Shown: positions 1 through 12,368 of the stretch, piece after piece
Layout: every line of letters starts with the position of its first letter
How positions within the stretch are numbered: position 1 is the stretch's first letter
Source of the DNA: Camellia lanceoleosa
Taxonomy: Eukaryota; Streptophyta; Magnoliopsida; Ericales; Theaceae
Length of the DNA: 64,000 bases
Direction: 5' to 3'
NCBI GenBank assembly: GCA_025200525.1
Contig: CM045758.1
Location: forward strand, 161,693,040 to 161,757,039
The notes under the pieces: generated by a model
What the model was told of the DNA's origin: nothing
Seen by the model: only the letters and a program-made list of their open reading frames with translations
Database searches by the model: none
Translations under genes and position numbers: made by a program

Positions 1-1269
1 TGTTATACACTCAGTCAAATTATATATTGAACATATATTGAACCATTTTGTCATTCTATTCTATCAAGTGTTATACACTCAGTCAAATTAACTGAAGTTC
101 TTATTTGACTACTGCATTTCAAGTTAATTTAGATCTTTCTCTCCTAAAATTGGGATTCTTTGTCGAGTCATTAAAAAAGGGTTATAGGTCAACGATCATA
201 ACATCCTACTCGTAACAATTTGTATGTGAATTAACATTTTTGAGAAGTATATACAAAATGAGTCTAAATTATACCAAAACAAAGAAATTTAAAAAAAAAA
301 ATTTGTTAAAAATATAAAGAACCATGTTTTATAAGAAATATACAACAGAAAACTCAATAGGAAAAACTTTGCACTTCATTAAAAATTAAAAACAAAAGAG
401 AGATGGAGATGAACTGCTTTGAAACTAAGCAATTTTGCGTTCAAGTAGAAATTCATAAAAAGAAAAGTAAGAAAAAATAAATAGAAAGTAGATTGAACAC
501 ACACACACACACGGAGAGTTCTGAATCACCTCAGAAGAAAAAAGAAGAGTTATGTGATACACCCAAAAAGAAAGAAAAAATTGAACAAGAGCGCACTCGG
601 TGTGCAATTAAGATTTAAAAAAGAAGAAAAGAAAACATAATTTTTATAAATTTAAAAAAAAAAAAAAAAAAAAGGCGCTCTAAGACATCAAAAAGTATGA
701 GACAGAAAATAAATTGATATTAGGTTATTTGATTCATTAATACTACAATACAAATCTAGACTTAACTGGCCAAAATTGTCATCTTGTGATTTAAAATTAT
801 TCTACATATGAACTCCACATTACACAAATTTAATCTCAACTAGATAACTCTCATTCAGGATAAATAGAGATACTTAAGTGGGGTTCATAGCATTTTTCTA
901 TTTGATTAAATGGGAGAAGAAGAAAAAAAAGAAGGAAAAAGCAGTAGTCAAATGATACATATGCAACGAGGGAGATATATGACAACGTATAACTGGAGAG
1001 AAAAATTTCTCCTAGCAGAGAGGGAGATACTCAAATTACAATAATGTACATTCAACATTTTCAAACTGCAACAATATTTGAATCTATATCGGCTTAATTT
1101 GTATTTCTTATCCTATTCAATCCAACATGACCTATTAATGTTCAATTTGGACATAAGTGTAAAATGTGTATTTTAAGCCACAAACACAAATATACAAACA
1201 AAAATTCACATACAAAACAAAACAAGGCTTATACATTGGATTGAATAGGATCATGGTTGCAAATCTAAC
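1..1269. other. AT-rich spacer downstream of FCLY
   Basis: No coding exon is recognisable. The stretch holds a direct repeat of about 20 bp (1-22 and 70-91), a short AC run near 500-512, a poly-A run near 652-674 and an inverted repeat at 1110-1251 listed separately. The FCLY 3' UTR must lie in its right part, because the stop codon is at 1270-1272 on the minus strand. Confidence 0.6.
1110..1251. repeat. MITE-like inverted repeat next to the FCLY stop
   Basis: A perfect 16-bp arm, ATCCTATTCAATCCAA, at 1110-1125 is repeated in inverse orientation at 1236-1251, with about 110 bp of AT-rich spacer. It begins 19 bp past the FCLY stop codon, so it should sit in the 3' UTR and could fold into a hairpin there. 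I see no clear target duplication, so calling it a MITE is inference. Confidence 0.5.
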
Positions 1270-4200
1270 TTACAAATCTGAATGGAAATCATGTGTACCA
1301 GAGCTAGAGCTCTTCAAGTTTGATGAACTTGATTTCCCGTGACCAGAGGACCTCAATAGGATGAGTCGCGCTACATTCTCGGCTGCAACAGCACTTGTTT
1401 CCATGGTACTGGCTGCATTCTCAAAAGCATTCACATAGTACAAATGCCGGCCATCCAACATAAACGGTGCAAACCTTTCCGGAGCCTTGTAATGAGGATA
1501 AGCTCCCCAATTTATTCTAATTGTCTCTGTCCGCACACTACAATGGCAAGAATTAACAAACCATCAAACATTTTGAACGTCTGATAAATTCAGTTATCTG
1601 ATTGGTCTATGAAAATCAATGAAATTCTGCTAATTAGGCACTCTATATATTATGTGATGCTTTCTCACATCTTCAAACTATCAAGTTTAGGTTTTCCACT
1701 TATAAAAGTTCCTTTTAAAACTTCAGGATTTGTAATTGGGACATTAGCACATATTAAATAAATCTTCCCACAATGCAAAGAAACTACTAAAATGAAAAAA
1801 AGTAATAGATCAGTCTTTCCTGCAATAACTAAATGAGATTTACGGCTTACCTAAAAATGCGATCCAGCAATGCATCTGCTACTGGTTCACGAGAGAATAT
1901 CTTGTAGCTCATATCATTCTCATCGTGTTGCTTGAGAACAGAAATGCTTGTGAATGGAAGATCAGAACTCTCTACAGTACCCACCAGTTCTGGAATTGCT
2001 GATGCAGAACGCAGGCCAAAATATGCCTTGGCCACAGGAAACCGTCAATATTTAGAAAATTGAAAGATGATATGCAGTAGGGGGAAAACAGCGTAACTAA
2101 GCATATGAGTAATGAATTTTTGAATGCTACAAGTAACTGTTAAAATACTCACTGGATTCAAGAATCCCCTCACAAAAGTTGCATGGGTATGTTGTAACTG
2201 CCTATTAGGAATTAAAAATGTAGGTGTAAAACGAATATTTATCTCATCTAGGGGTGTAGCAACCACAGTGATATCACATGTGTAACTATTTCCATTGGTT
2301 GAGTTAAGCTCATAATAATCTCTAAGGTAAGAAATTGATGCTATTTCTTCATTGAGGTGCAATTCAACATCTGAAGTATTAATTAATCCAGCAGCCATCT
2401 GCCAGTTCCCTCCTTCAACTGCCCACAACCCTCCCCCAGATCCTGCCAACGAAACCGCACCAGCAAGTCCACTGATTCTGACACTTTGGCCATAATTAAT
2501 TCTCGTGATTACCTGAAAAAGTAAATAGAATTTAGAATTCTGATGAATTATCAAAATATTAATGCAGTCCAACTCTAAGCCAGGTTGAATGTTGACATCT
2601 CACAACTTCAATGAACTCTTAAGTATTTCAAAAGATTGGCATAAATATGATAGGAAATACTAATGCAAAGTGTGATCTTTCAATAACATCCAATTAAAAG
2701 AAAATTATGCCTAGTGTTAAAAATAATCACTGCCTCATAACCAGCAAATGGCGTGTATCCAGCAAATCCCACAAATATTTGGAAAATGAAACGATGAATG
2801 CTACACCTATTCTTTAAGTGTCTCTTGCTACATATTGAGAGATTTGTTGTTGTACCTTTTTTTTTTTTTTTAATCTTTTTTGTTGGTGGGGATTGGAGTT
2901 TAAATATAAGCCGCCAGCTCACAAGATTTATACTCTTGATCACATCAAGCATCATATTAAAACACAATTTAAAAACTTTGGACCTAACTTCTGCAGATTC
3001 ATTGGAAGTATACCCACAATCACAAAATATAGCAATAGCATACAAACTTGAGTTTATTTTGTTAGCAGCACTTGCACAAACTTACTGCAACAAATGCAAT
3101 CAAATGACATCCAAGATCCCCATCAAATGTCAAAGAATTCATAAATTGCTTCAGAAAACAAGGTAGAGGCAAAATAGTTGTTAATCTTCTTTAAAGCTCT
3201 AGGCTCTTAGTGGGAGACCTTTGGATCACAGACAACTTACAAAAACCTTCTTTTTATCCCAACAAGAAAAAAATCTATTCAAAGCACTCTGCTCTCACAT
3301 TCATCTATAACAAACAAATTCTTTTTGTTGCACACCATATGCTTCCTGGAACATCAATGCCCAACATTTATTAATTTATTAGATCATTAACTCTCACACA
3401 GCAGCCTTTCTGCATTAAAAGGTTATTTTTACACAGAAAAATTCTTATTTATCAGGAAACGGTCTTATATAAACCCATGGGGTTTTATTTAGTCCACCGC
3501 CATAGGCACTGTAACTACGTATCTAATGTACTTTCACTTTGGAATATCTCTTATTCCATTGCTCTCCGATACTAGTTTTTTTTTTTTTTTAATCAGCCGT
3601 ATTATTATGTTACCAACAAAGAACTATTTTTTATGACCTAAATGGAATTGTAAGGGATTGTTAATTGTCATGTATGGAAACTCCATTGGTATGACAGATA
3701 CAGATCAGCATATTTAGCATGTAACTCCAAATATTTTATTAGATGTGGAAAGGGATGTCAACTCAACCTTAACAGTGAACCATAAGTATAACTTCTTTTC
3801 TGAGTGACTTGTTTAAGAAGATTATGTTGTTAGTGTGAGGACTAACATAGGTTGGCAATTTCATGACTGATATGTGCAACCTTAGGTAGAACCGAAGCCA
3901 CTACCATGAGAAGAGCATATTGAATTACCTATGAGTACAGAAAAGGGTTGAAATTTATTCATAAAAATTTAGGTCGTCCTATGAAGCATGGGACATTCAT
4001 ATTTGAGGCAAAGAATACATAAAAACAAACAATCAATTTTACATGTGTACTATACAAGTCTATGCACTTATAAAAGCATTCAAAAAATAAAAGCCAATCC
4101 AATAAGAACATTCTGAACATAGAATTTATTTTCCCCTACCCATATTCATATAAATCAACCATTCTAGAAAAGAACAACCAAACTTCATTTATAAGTTCCA

Positions 4201-5447
4201 TTCTTTCATGAGAATTTCAAAACCCTTCAGACATTATTACTCTACTTCTAAGCTCTAAACATGATCAAAGGGTGGAATAGCATTTCATTCCCACCGCCTC
4301 AGCCATAGAAAAAACCTCCAAAACCACTTTTCAACAGCCATACAGACTAAAAAAATATCAAAAAGAATATGAATTCTCTGCAAAATCAAAAAAAAAATGT
4401 AACAGGGGCCACATCACCCTCACTGCTATTGAACTATCAAGCAAAACCAACAAATCATTCTATGGATTGACATCCTACACCATTGAAAGACCACCATTTT
4501 TTTTCCCATATACAACAAATCAAGCATAAAGGAGACATTCCAAAAACTTGTACTTTTTACCAAATTATTCTACTAGCTCTCCAGCCAACAATGATGTCAA
4601 CCTAAAGCAGAAAACAAGGAATTTTTAACTCACATTGTAAACCAACATTAAGGAGGTTTGATAAATTGATACTGAAATAGAAAAATCTCGGCTTGGCATG
4701 GGCTAATCCAGTTCAGACATTCAGGAACAGTCCCCATAGTTTCTTTGAAAATCTAGATTTCTTGTGTTATCACATTGTAGAATCCAACTATGAAACATTA
4801 ACACTTTAAAATAAATCAAGTACCCATGTGAGACCTTGAACACTAGATAAGGGTATGGGATGTATGTCAAATACTTCCCATCTTCACTTAGCAAGCATAT
4901 CCATCAATACGGTCAGTTAGTGATTTTACCACACACAACACAGAAATAGACTAGGCAAATAGACAACGATAAATGATACATAGTCGGTTGGAAACCATCC
5001 TCATAGTTGTCACCTCTCCGGTTTAGTTCTTGTTCTAATTCAACTTTCTTTCTTTCTATTTCATACTAGTCTAAATAAGTTTTAAGCCCTTGAAGATTAA
5101 TGCATTTCTTAAGGCCTTTTTAATTTGAAAAACTTTTATCCCATTAAAACTTTATGCTTAAAAGCCAAGCATTACCACCCTTTCCTTTGAAGCAGCCAAA
5201 AGAAAAATCTTTGAGAAAAAGGAAATGCGACATAGGGAAACAATTATCCATGAACTATGCCAAAAGTTAAGAAGGCAAAACGAAAAAGCTGAATCAGATG
5301 TCAGCCTATTGTAACTGGAATCTCTTTCATCTCATGATAGTCTCTGCAAATTAACTACTAATTGTTTTCTCATATTTAAAATTGATTTTAAGACATCTAA
5401 TTGAATACTTGACTCAGTGCTCAAATGGAAAGAATCTCAGTGTGTGT

Positions 5448-5491
<44 letters not shown>

Positions 5492-6353
5492 GTCTTCTTC
5501 TAGTCAGCATGCGATATCATAATACAATACTAATAGTAACTAGTTTTCTTCATAGTCACTGCATTTCAGTTTCTCATGTGTAGAATCTAGACCTTCCAAT
5601 TGATCAGGGTTCCGAAGTCATCAATGACTATAAATGAAATGTCTGGTTTCAGCAGTTTACCCTGTCTCTTCAAGTAAGCATGAACTACTAATATTAATAA
5701 TGATAACATTACCATTACTACATATCTCTAGGCCTCTCGTGGAATTAGTGGTTTGTCCATTCCCTATATTGGTGATATCTACCTGAATGATCTAGAGCAG
5801 TGCATGATCCCTAAACAAGATCTATAAAGGACAGAGCTGGATCCATCAATTATTGGATGAACAATCCCATATCATTATTTCACTTTAAAATTCAAATAGT
5901 AAAATTAACAATCTGAAAGGAATCAAATGCCCATAACTCCAACTGATGCTTATTTCATCTAAATGCCAAGTTCAAAAGGTTATACGATCTTTATGATGCT
6001 TCCCCAAATAATAATCTCAGACTAGGAATGGTGCTAAATTCATAGCACCACGATGCCAAGTACAAAAAAAAACTGTTACTTCTAAACACAACCAACAAAA
6101 AAACACAGAAATTAAACATGTGAGAAAAATAGTTAGGGCTCTTACTGTAACAAGCTCTTGTATCAGCAAAGGAGACAACCTCACATCTACCAGTTCCTCT
6201 TGCAATGTCCTGGTGGTGAGATTATACAAGCCAGGCCATTTAAGCATCTCATCCACAGTCTCAAAGACTGGCCTTGATTCACAGCTTTTATAGTAATTTA
6301 AGAATCTATCCACTGTACTCTGCACCACAAATATACATTCAATCCACATATAC

Positions 6354-6412
<59 letters not shown>

Positions 6413-6990
6413 TATACCTCGACAAAGTTACTCATTTTGAAGAGAGAGAATCCATAACGAAAGAACATGCGGAATGAATTGAGTAGCGATACGATCTTCT
6501 GGACAAAAGGGAACTTGGAATTAGAGTCTAGGGTTTTGAAGACAAATTTATGGCCGTTCCAAATGCCGAAAGAAGAGGAGTCATCTTCATCATCCTGCTT
6601 GACGGTTAGGTTGAGCAATTTGACGAAGTTAACGGCGTGGTAGTTCTTGGGGTGGAGAATGGAAGCTCCGGCCTCGAAGGTGTCGCCGGCGAGGGAGACA
6701 GTAGCCATCCTACCTCCGACGCGGCCGTGGCGTTCGAAGATTCGGATTGTGCCGATGGGAGGAGAAGATTGATCGGAGTATTGGCGGAGGAAGTGAGCGA
6801 CGGAGGAGCCGCCGATGCCGCTTCCGATTATGCACACAGTTGGAGGACCAGATTGGAGTGACGATGATGATGATGATGATGGAGTGGAGAGAATGAGGAG
6901 AGTGAAAATGAAAACAATCATCGTGTTCATCTTCATCTTCATCTGCAATGGCGCTTCTTTCTTCTTCTCCATTGACTCTGATACATACAT
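1270..6990 (-). CDS. FCLY: Farnesylcysteine lyase (prenylcysteine oxidase), five exons
   Basis: This FAD-dependent thioether oxidase of the prenylcysteine oxidase family releases cysteine and a prenyl aldehyde from farnesylcysteine left by turnover of prenylated proteins. It thereby relieves inhibition of farnesylcysteine methylation, a step tied to ABA signalling in Arabidopsis. Minus-strand exons are 6990-6418, 6319-6146, 2512-2153, 2026-1851 and 1537-1270, all with GT-AG borders and a continuous frame giving 516 residues; the Arabidopsis protein is about 500. A signal-peptide-like hydrophobic stretch follows MKMKMNTM (about residues 17-36), then the dinucleotide-binding motif GSGIGG (about 56-61) and GRVGGRM. 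Exon 3 carries GLAGAVSLAGSGGGLW and WQMAAGL, and exon 5 carries INWGAYPHY and the C-terminal FENAAS block. The start could be 6990, 6972 or 6942; 6942 gives the cleanest signal peptide. Intron 3 is 3.6 kb. No break is seen, so the gene looks functional. Confidence 0.93.
3790..3930. repeat. Dispersed repeat in FCLY intron 3, second copy near 22790-22905
   Basis: About 100 bp around GGACTAACATAGGTTGGCAA and the following CAATTTCATGACT recur with substitutions near 22815-22900 in the same orientation. Both copies continue into ACC(A/T)TAGCCACTACC-like sequence and a GAGAAGAGCATATTGAA-like end. It is probably a fragment of an interspersed element that I cannot classify. Confidence 0.45.
5441..5488. 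repeat. Compound (GT)n(GA)n microsatellite in FCLY intron 3
   Basis: An uninterrupted GT run passes directly into a GA run. It lies deep in the 3.6 kb third intron of FCLY and is likely length-variable. Confidence 0.9.
6352..6411. repeat. Compound (TA)n(GA)n microsatellite filling FCLY intron 1
   Basis: On the plus strand a TA run passes into about 19 GA units, ending 6 bp from the exon 1 border (donor GTATAC at 6417-6412 on the minus strand). Intron 1 (6417-6320) is only 98 bp, so well over half of it is microsatellite. Read in the sense direction it is (CT)n followed by (AT)n straight after the 5' splice site. Confidence 0.9.
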
Positions 6991-7096
6991 ATGTATCTAT
7001 GTATGGATATAGCTATAGCGAGGTCAGCTCTTCCTGATAGCTGCTTGGTAGCTTCTTCTGACTTCAACAAATTTAAAAATTTTGGGCTAATTAAAT
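6991..7096 (-). promoter_or_regulatory. Residual FCLY proximal promoter and 5' UTR
   Basis: Only about 106 bp separate the FCLY start codon from the first base of a MULE at 7097. The 5' UTR and core promoter must therefore lie in this short stretch, inside the element, or beyond it. I see no convincing TATA box in the remaining host sequence. Confidence 0.4.
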
Positions 7097-8071
7097 GAGT
7101 CTGGATCCTCTCCAGCCTTCCTCTCCGGCACTTCCTCCAGTAACGGCTAGGATTTGGCCATATCACTCTTAAAAAAATTTGAGGCTCAGATTAGTTAAAC
7201 ATAAAAAAAAAAGAATTGAATTTCAAGAAATTTTGCAATGGACAGTTCGTGTGTTTACAAGTGCTTTGACTCTTCTTTTCCTTTCACATTTATGCCAGAT
7301 TTGGGTCTTCAGTTTTTCCAAACTCTTCAGCAACGCTCACGCACCACCGCGACCCGTCAAACTCCTCTCCTCTACCTCCACCCTTACTAACTTCGGCCGA
7401 TCCAACACCACCCTCCCCCATTGTTCTTCTAGATCTGAAGTTTTTCAAAGCAAAATTCATATGCAAATCAATAACTCTCAAAAAACAATATAAAGAAAGA
7501 AATCAAAAAATCAAAGAAAAGAAAGAAATTGAACCAGAACTAAAGTGTTGAATTTGGATGACTTTATGTGACTTGAATTTTAGAGAGAGAAAGTGGGTTT
7601 GCTTTAAATTTGTGGCTTGATGATTTTAAAAGCTGTTAAATTTTAACACTCAACTGTTTCTTTGAATTAGGGATTTTAACTTTTACACAAACCCAGATTT
7701 TTTAAATTATGATTTTAATCCATGATTCAAAGAAAAGATTTGCAGATTTTTTAAATCTTTGAAACTTTGGTAGTAAATTTGCATATTTTAGATCAACCAC
7801 TGTTGGGAAGAGACAAGGGAGGGAGGGAGGGAGGGAGGGAGGGAGAGAGAAGAGTGATTGGTCGTCGGCAACGTGGATTGGTTGTTGTTGTCGACCGTTG
7901 GGAACACAGAAACGGAGAAGAAAGAGAAAGAGCAAGCAAAATAGCACAATTTTTTTTCTTTTTTCTTTGTAGCTAATCTGAGCCTTTGATTTTGTTAGGG
8001 GTGACATGGTCAAATCCTGGCCGTTGACCGGAGAAAGGGCTAGAGAGGAAGGCTAGAGAGGATCCGGACTC
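7097..8071. mobile_element. Non-autonomous Mutator-like element in the FCLY upstream region
   Basis: The 975-bp element is flanked by a perfect 9-bp target duplication, TAATTAAAT, at 7088-7096 and 8072-8080. Its ends GAGTCTGGATCC and GGATCCGGACTC start imperfect terminal inverted repeats of roughly 120 bp (about 7097-7219 and 7950-8071). A 9-bp duplication with long TIRs is the hallmark of MULEs. The interior contains a GGGA/GGGAGG run near 7818-7846 and no transposase. Short open frames inside match nothing I recognise. The element lies about 106 bp upstream of the FCLY start codon. Confidence 0.9.
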
Positions 8072-8176
8072 TAATTAAATAAAGAGCGGTGATTGAGAGC
8101 ATCCTCCTCAATCTCTTCAAAATCATTTTTTAATTAATAAATTTCAAAAACACAACTCTATTAAATTTGTTTATAA

Positions 8177-9488
8177 GACCATCTCCAACGGTTCAGTAAA
8201 CTTGGCATCAGATTTGAAATTTGGTGAAAAATGCACTTTTTGAAGCTCCAACGGTTTTACCAAATTGGTATCAAAATGAGAATTCAACAAAAAAAATCAT
8301 CAAACTGAGAACAGAATACAGGTTTCACCAAATTACTGTGCGTAACCGTTGGAAGAGACTAACCGGTCAACCAATTGGTTGACCGATCAGTTGACCAACC
8401 GCTCAACCGGTTCCCTTTCAAATAAGTAGGTTCAAACAGGTCAAAAGGTTTAAACAAGTTTAAAAAAAAAATAAATAGTCTTACCGGTCAACCGGCCAAT
8501 CGACCGATCGGTTGACCAACCGGTCGACCCTTCAAATTAAGAGAGAGAGACCCAGAAAGATACAGATTTTTTTGCAGAGCTCGAAAGTGTATTTTCTTTG
8601 ATTTCTTCTGCTCTGTTTTTAGACCCAACAGAGCTCGAAGGGGTTTTGCTGATCATGTCTTCAGACTCTGATCCCTGCATCGCATAATCAAATCAAAACT
8701 CTATCTCGAAGATCAATTGAAGTGAAAAAATGAGAGAGAAGCTAGTGATCACTGACTTTATCACTCAGATCCACCATTGGAATAGCTTATTTCGAAGATC
8801 TGAAATAAACCCAGAAGAAATTAATAGCTCGAATGAGTAACAATGGTAGTAGCAAGTACTCTGCTGAAAAACAGAACATCAGTGTGCAAGACCTAATCGA
8901 CCCTCATAAAAGCAAAACTATTGGGATTTCAAGACACCCAACTCAGCAAATCAATACCCAGAAAATGAAAGAGAGATAGATCGGAATTCAAGGAAAAACA
9001 ATGGAACCCAAATAGCAAATCAGAGGAACAGAACAGAGTAGATTATGAGCTTCCCTAATAAATCATCCAGTGAGTCAGATCAAGCTATACAACTCTATTT
9101 AAAGTTACATAGATGTTGGTCTCTTTGCCTTCCTACTTCACATTCTTCATGCAATTCTTCTTGAGGAATTGAGCTTCTAATCTTCATTGCCGTTAAGTGT
9201 CTTAAGGTTAGATTTCATCTGGGTTCATCTGGGTTGTCCTTAATTTCATCTGGATTATCTGCAATTCTTGATTAATTTTGTTCTTCAATTTGGCCATGCA
9301 CTGTTAGTGGGTGAAAAAAATAATAATGGCCTTACCGGTTGACTGGCCGATCGACCCGTCGGTCAACCAACCAGTCGCTCCTCCCCCTTTTGATACTCAC
9401 CGTTGGAGCCAGTGGTATCAAATTGAGAACATCGTCCTTTTTTTTCCTCAGATTTAATGAAAAAAGAAATTCACCGTTGGAGATGCTC
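8177..9488. mobile_element. PIF/Harbinger-like non-autonomous element
   Basis: The ends GACCATCTCCAACGG and CCGTTGGAGATGCTC form a 15-bp terminal inverted repeat with one mismatch. TAA lies on both sides (8174-8176 and 9489-9491), matching the 3-bp TWA target of PIF/Harbinger elements. The 1.3 kb interior has no transposase. It contains three clusters of GGTCAACC/GGTTGACC-type motifs (about 8355-8412, 8483-8530 and 9335-9375). Confidence 0.8.
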
Positions 9489-9491
9489 TAA

Positions 9492-9965
9492 CTCGTTAGA
9501 ATTTACAATCGCTACAGTAACTTATTATAACAAATGAGACATTGTCCATCATTACTTGTGTGTTACCGGATGTTTACTTAAAAGTTCGGCCGGTCAACCG
9601 GTCAACAGCATTTTTCTTTTCTCTTTCTCTTTCTTTTCTTTTTTGCATTTCTTTTAATTTTACCTTTTATAAAGGAACATAAGAATTGTTTGACTGACAA
9701 TTCATCAATTTAATTTTTAAAAAAAATAAATATTTTAATATGATTGATTTAAAATAGAGAGTTTCATGCAATAGGATGATTAGATAAAATAGAAAAATAG
9801 TTTTTTTAATTATAATTTAACTGAAAATTTAAAGAGATTAGTGTGAATGTTCTAAGACCTACCCCACAACATCCCCGTAAATTTGAACCATTTATGATAT
9901 GAATTTCATACATATATGAATAGACCCTCATGTATACATGAAGGACTAAGATCCAAACTTTGAGT
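9492..9965. other. AT-rich spacer
   Basis: No coding sequence is seen. A short GGCCGGTCAACCGGTCAAC-type stretch at 9589-9607 resembles the motif clusters of the neighbouring element, suggesting an older related insertion. Confidence 0.5.
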
Positions 9966-10312
9966 TTAGGGTTACTGTTACATGTCTTATTAGGTCTATT
10001 TTAGGGCCTAATTCAATAATCTGAACCGTCATATTTTAGAAGGTATCGTGTAAAATATATCTGTAAAAAATCACGTCAATCGGATATCGTTATCTCTTTC
10101 ATCAAATCATATATATATTGAGTTTTATATTTCAAATTATATTTATTTTTATTTTTTTAAATACAAATGTGATTTGATGAAAATGCTAACGATATCTGAT
10201 TGACATGATTTTTTACAAATATATTTTACTCAATACCTTTTAAAATATAAACGATTTAGATTATCAAATTAAGCCCTGAAATAAGCCTAATAAAACACGT
10301 AACAGTACTGCA
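9966..10312. mobile_element. Foldback MITE with arms of about 140 bp
   Basis: The left arm (about 9970-10112) and right arm (about 10170-10312) are inverse copies. They start at GTTACTGTTACATG and its counterpart CACGTAACAGTACTG and run through TATCGTTA and CATCAAATCA, with an AT-rich loop of about 55 bp. The whole unit would form one long hairpin when transcribed. I could not settle the target duplication. Confidence 0.75.
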
Positions 10313-11203
10313 GCGCACCCTGTACAATGGGAACTCCAAACTGCCAAACTTTGAGGATATGGGGATCATGGCCAAAGGAGTCCCAAAAATTCCTCTTAAA
10401 TGAATTATATTTACACCAAACAACTGAGTCATTTTCGGAAAATTTAAAAAACTTTACAAAAATGCCTTCTAGCCTAGTCGGGTGACCCCACCACCCTTTT
10501 TATTTTTTAATTTGTTCAAAATTTTATTTTGGCTCACATTAATTTTTTATTTTTTTTATATATTTTTTTATAATAAGTTAATAAATAAATAAAAATGTTA
10601 TTTTCTAAAATAGGCTTAATTATTTGGTGAAAAAATCTTATATCATGTGCACTTTATCACAAAAATATATAATTTTATGATAAATATTACACATTCTTAT
10701 GATAGAATTATAATAATTTATAATTTACAAAAATAAGTAACATACACAATAAAAATATGTTATTAATCTAGAATATTACATATACCCCTCGTTTGGCAAG
10801 ATACTAGTCACCGTTTGGCATTAACTTTTTCTTAGTTGGCTTTTTTGAGTTTGGTTTTTTTAATTTTTGTGTGAGAAAAAATAAAATGATTATAGTTTGG
10901 ATGTGACATTTTGTTTTATTGATTTACTTAACTTATTTTGTCTTTTGTACTTTTTTAATTCAACTAAGTTAGCCAAACGAAGGTTAATTTAGCTCACTAA
11001 AAACAAAATATGCTAAAAAATTAATAAGACTAAGTGGTTGTTTTGGATGAATTATAGAAGTGCACTTTTTAACTTTTTAAGTAAAAAAGTAGAGAAAAAA
11101 AATATGATTGTTTAGAATAACTTTTTAAATTTTTATCCAAAAAAAATGTGTATTATAATATTGTATAAAATAACAAAATTATTTTTTTACCCCTATGCAT
11201 ATT
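10313..11203. other. AT-rich spacer with a hAT-like MITE near 10808-10985
   Basis: No gene is seen. CACCGTTTGGCATTAAC near 10808 and GTTAGCCAAACGAAGG near 10970 are the facing ends of a small TIR element whose interior resembles the one at 36160-36375 (shared AAAATAAAATGAT and ATAGTTTGGATGTGACATTTT). Confidence 0.55.
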
Positions 11204-12120
11204 GAGTTCGGATCCTCAGCCGCCTTATCCGGCGGCCCTTTCCGACAGCGCCCCAAAACGACGTCGTTTTGGAGCCAATTTTCCCAAAACAAAAAAAAAA
11301 AAAAAAAAAAAACACAGAACGAGCACTTGAACTCGAGAGTAGGCAAAAAGTTGGGGTTGAATGGATCTGTGTTTAGATTGGACTTGGAGGGGAAGAAGAA
11401 ACACAGATTTTGGTATGGAGTATATATATATCTTTATATATATATATATATATATGTCTTTATATATATATATATATTATATTAGATTAGAAGAACAAAG
11501 GAGTATATATATATATCTTTGGGAATTCTGGGTTCATCAATACATATATATATATATCATTTCCTTTGTAAATTTTCAAAAAGAAATGAAGAATGATCCA
11601 AATCTGGGAAGCATTCTTGGAAAATTTGGGGAAGCATTCAGTTCTTGAAGCATTCATTCTTGGAAAATTTGGGGAAGCATTCATTCTTGGAAAATGATGA
11701 ACCCTATATATATATACGTATATATACATATAAAGATATAGATAATCCCGTTGTTGTAATAATCCACTTCGATCCCTATATATATATATATATATATATC
11801 TCCCTACCGTCCATGAGTTCATTTGTGAATCTCGGTAAAGTAAAGAATTTGAAATCAGTTCTGGGTTTTGCTCTTAGTGGATTTTGTTGATTTGTTTTTG
11901 GTTCAGATTTGAAATTGGTTGAGAGTTTCCAATTTCTCAGAAATTGGTTCAGATTTGATCTGTTCTGAAAGTTTTTGGTTCAGATTTGATCTGTTTTTGG
12001 TTCAGATTCGACATTGATGAGTGTTGTTGAGTTCAACGATTTGCAGAGGAGTGCTCCTATTCTGATTTGATCTTCTGTTTTGATCTGGATTTCAGATTTG
12101 ATCTTCCTTCTTGCTCTGAT

Positions 12121-12151
<31 letters not shown>

Positions 12152-12255
12152 TTGATGATGAACCCAGCAGAACCATTGTTGATGAAGAAACATTCCTCCC
12201 ATTGTTGAAGTGAGAACTTCAGGAAGGAACATGATGAACCCAGCAGAACTCCTTC

Positions 12256-12292
<37 letters not shown>

Positions 12293-12359
12293 TTTTTTGG
12301 GGAGAAAATTGGCGCTGCTGGAAAGGCCCGCCTGGTAGAGCGGCCGAGAATCCGGACTC
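11204..12359. mobile_element. Non-autonomous Mutator-like element rich in (TA)n
   Basis: A perfect 9-bp target duplication, ATGCATATT, lies at 11195-11203 and 12360-12368. The ends GAGTTCGGATCCTCAGCCGC and its counterpart at 12330-12359 form TIRs of about 50 bp, and the terminal dozen bases resemble those of the MULE at 7097-8071. The 1156-bp interior holds several TATATA runs, long A and T tracts, and a 16-bp palindrome AAAACGACGTCGTTTT close to the left end. Overlapping short direct repeats around AGCATTCATTCTTGGAAAAT lie near 11610-11700. No transposase is seen. Confidence 0.9.
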
Positions 12360-12368
12360 ATGCATATT

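Noticed and set aside
7179..8013. Frames of about 100 codons within the first MULE
   Set aside because: No family resemblance on either strand; probably chance openings.
11407..11822. Frames rich in Ile and Tyr
   Set aside because: Direct translation of TATATA runs.
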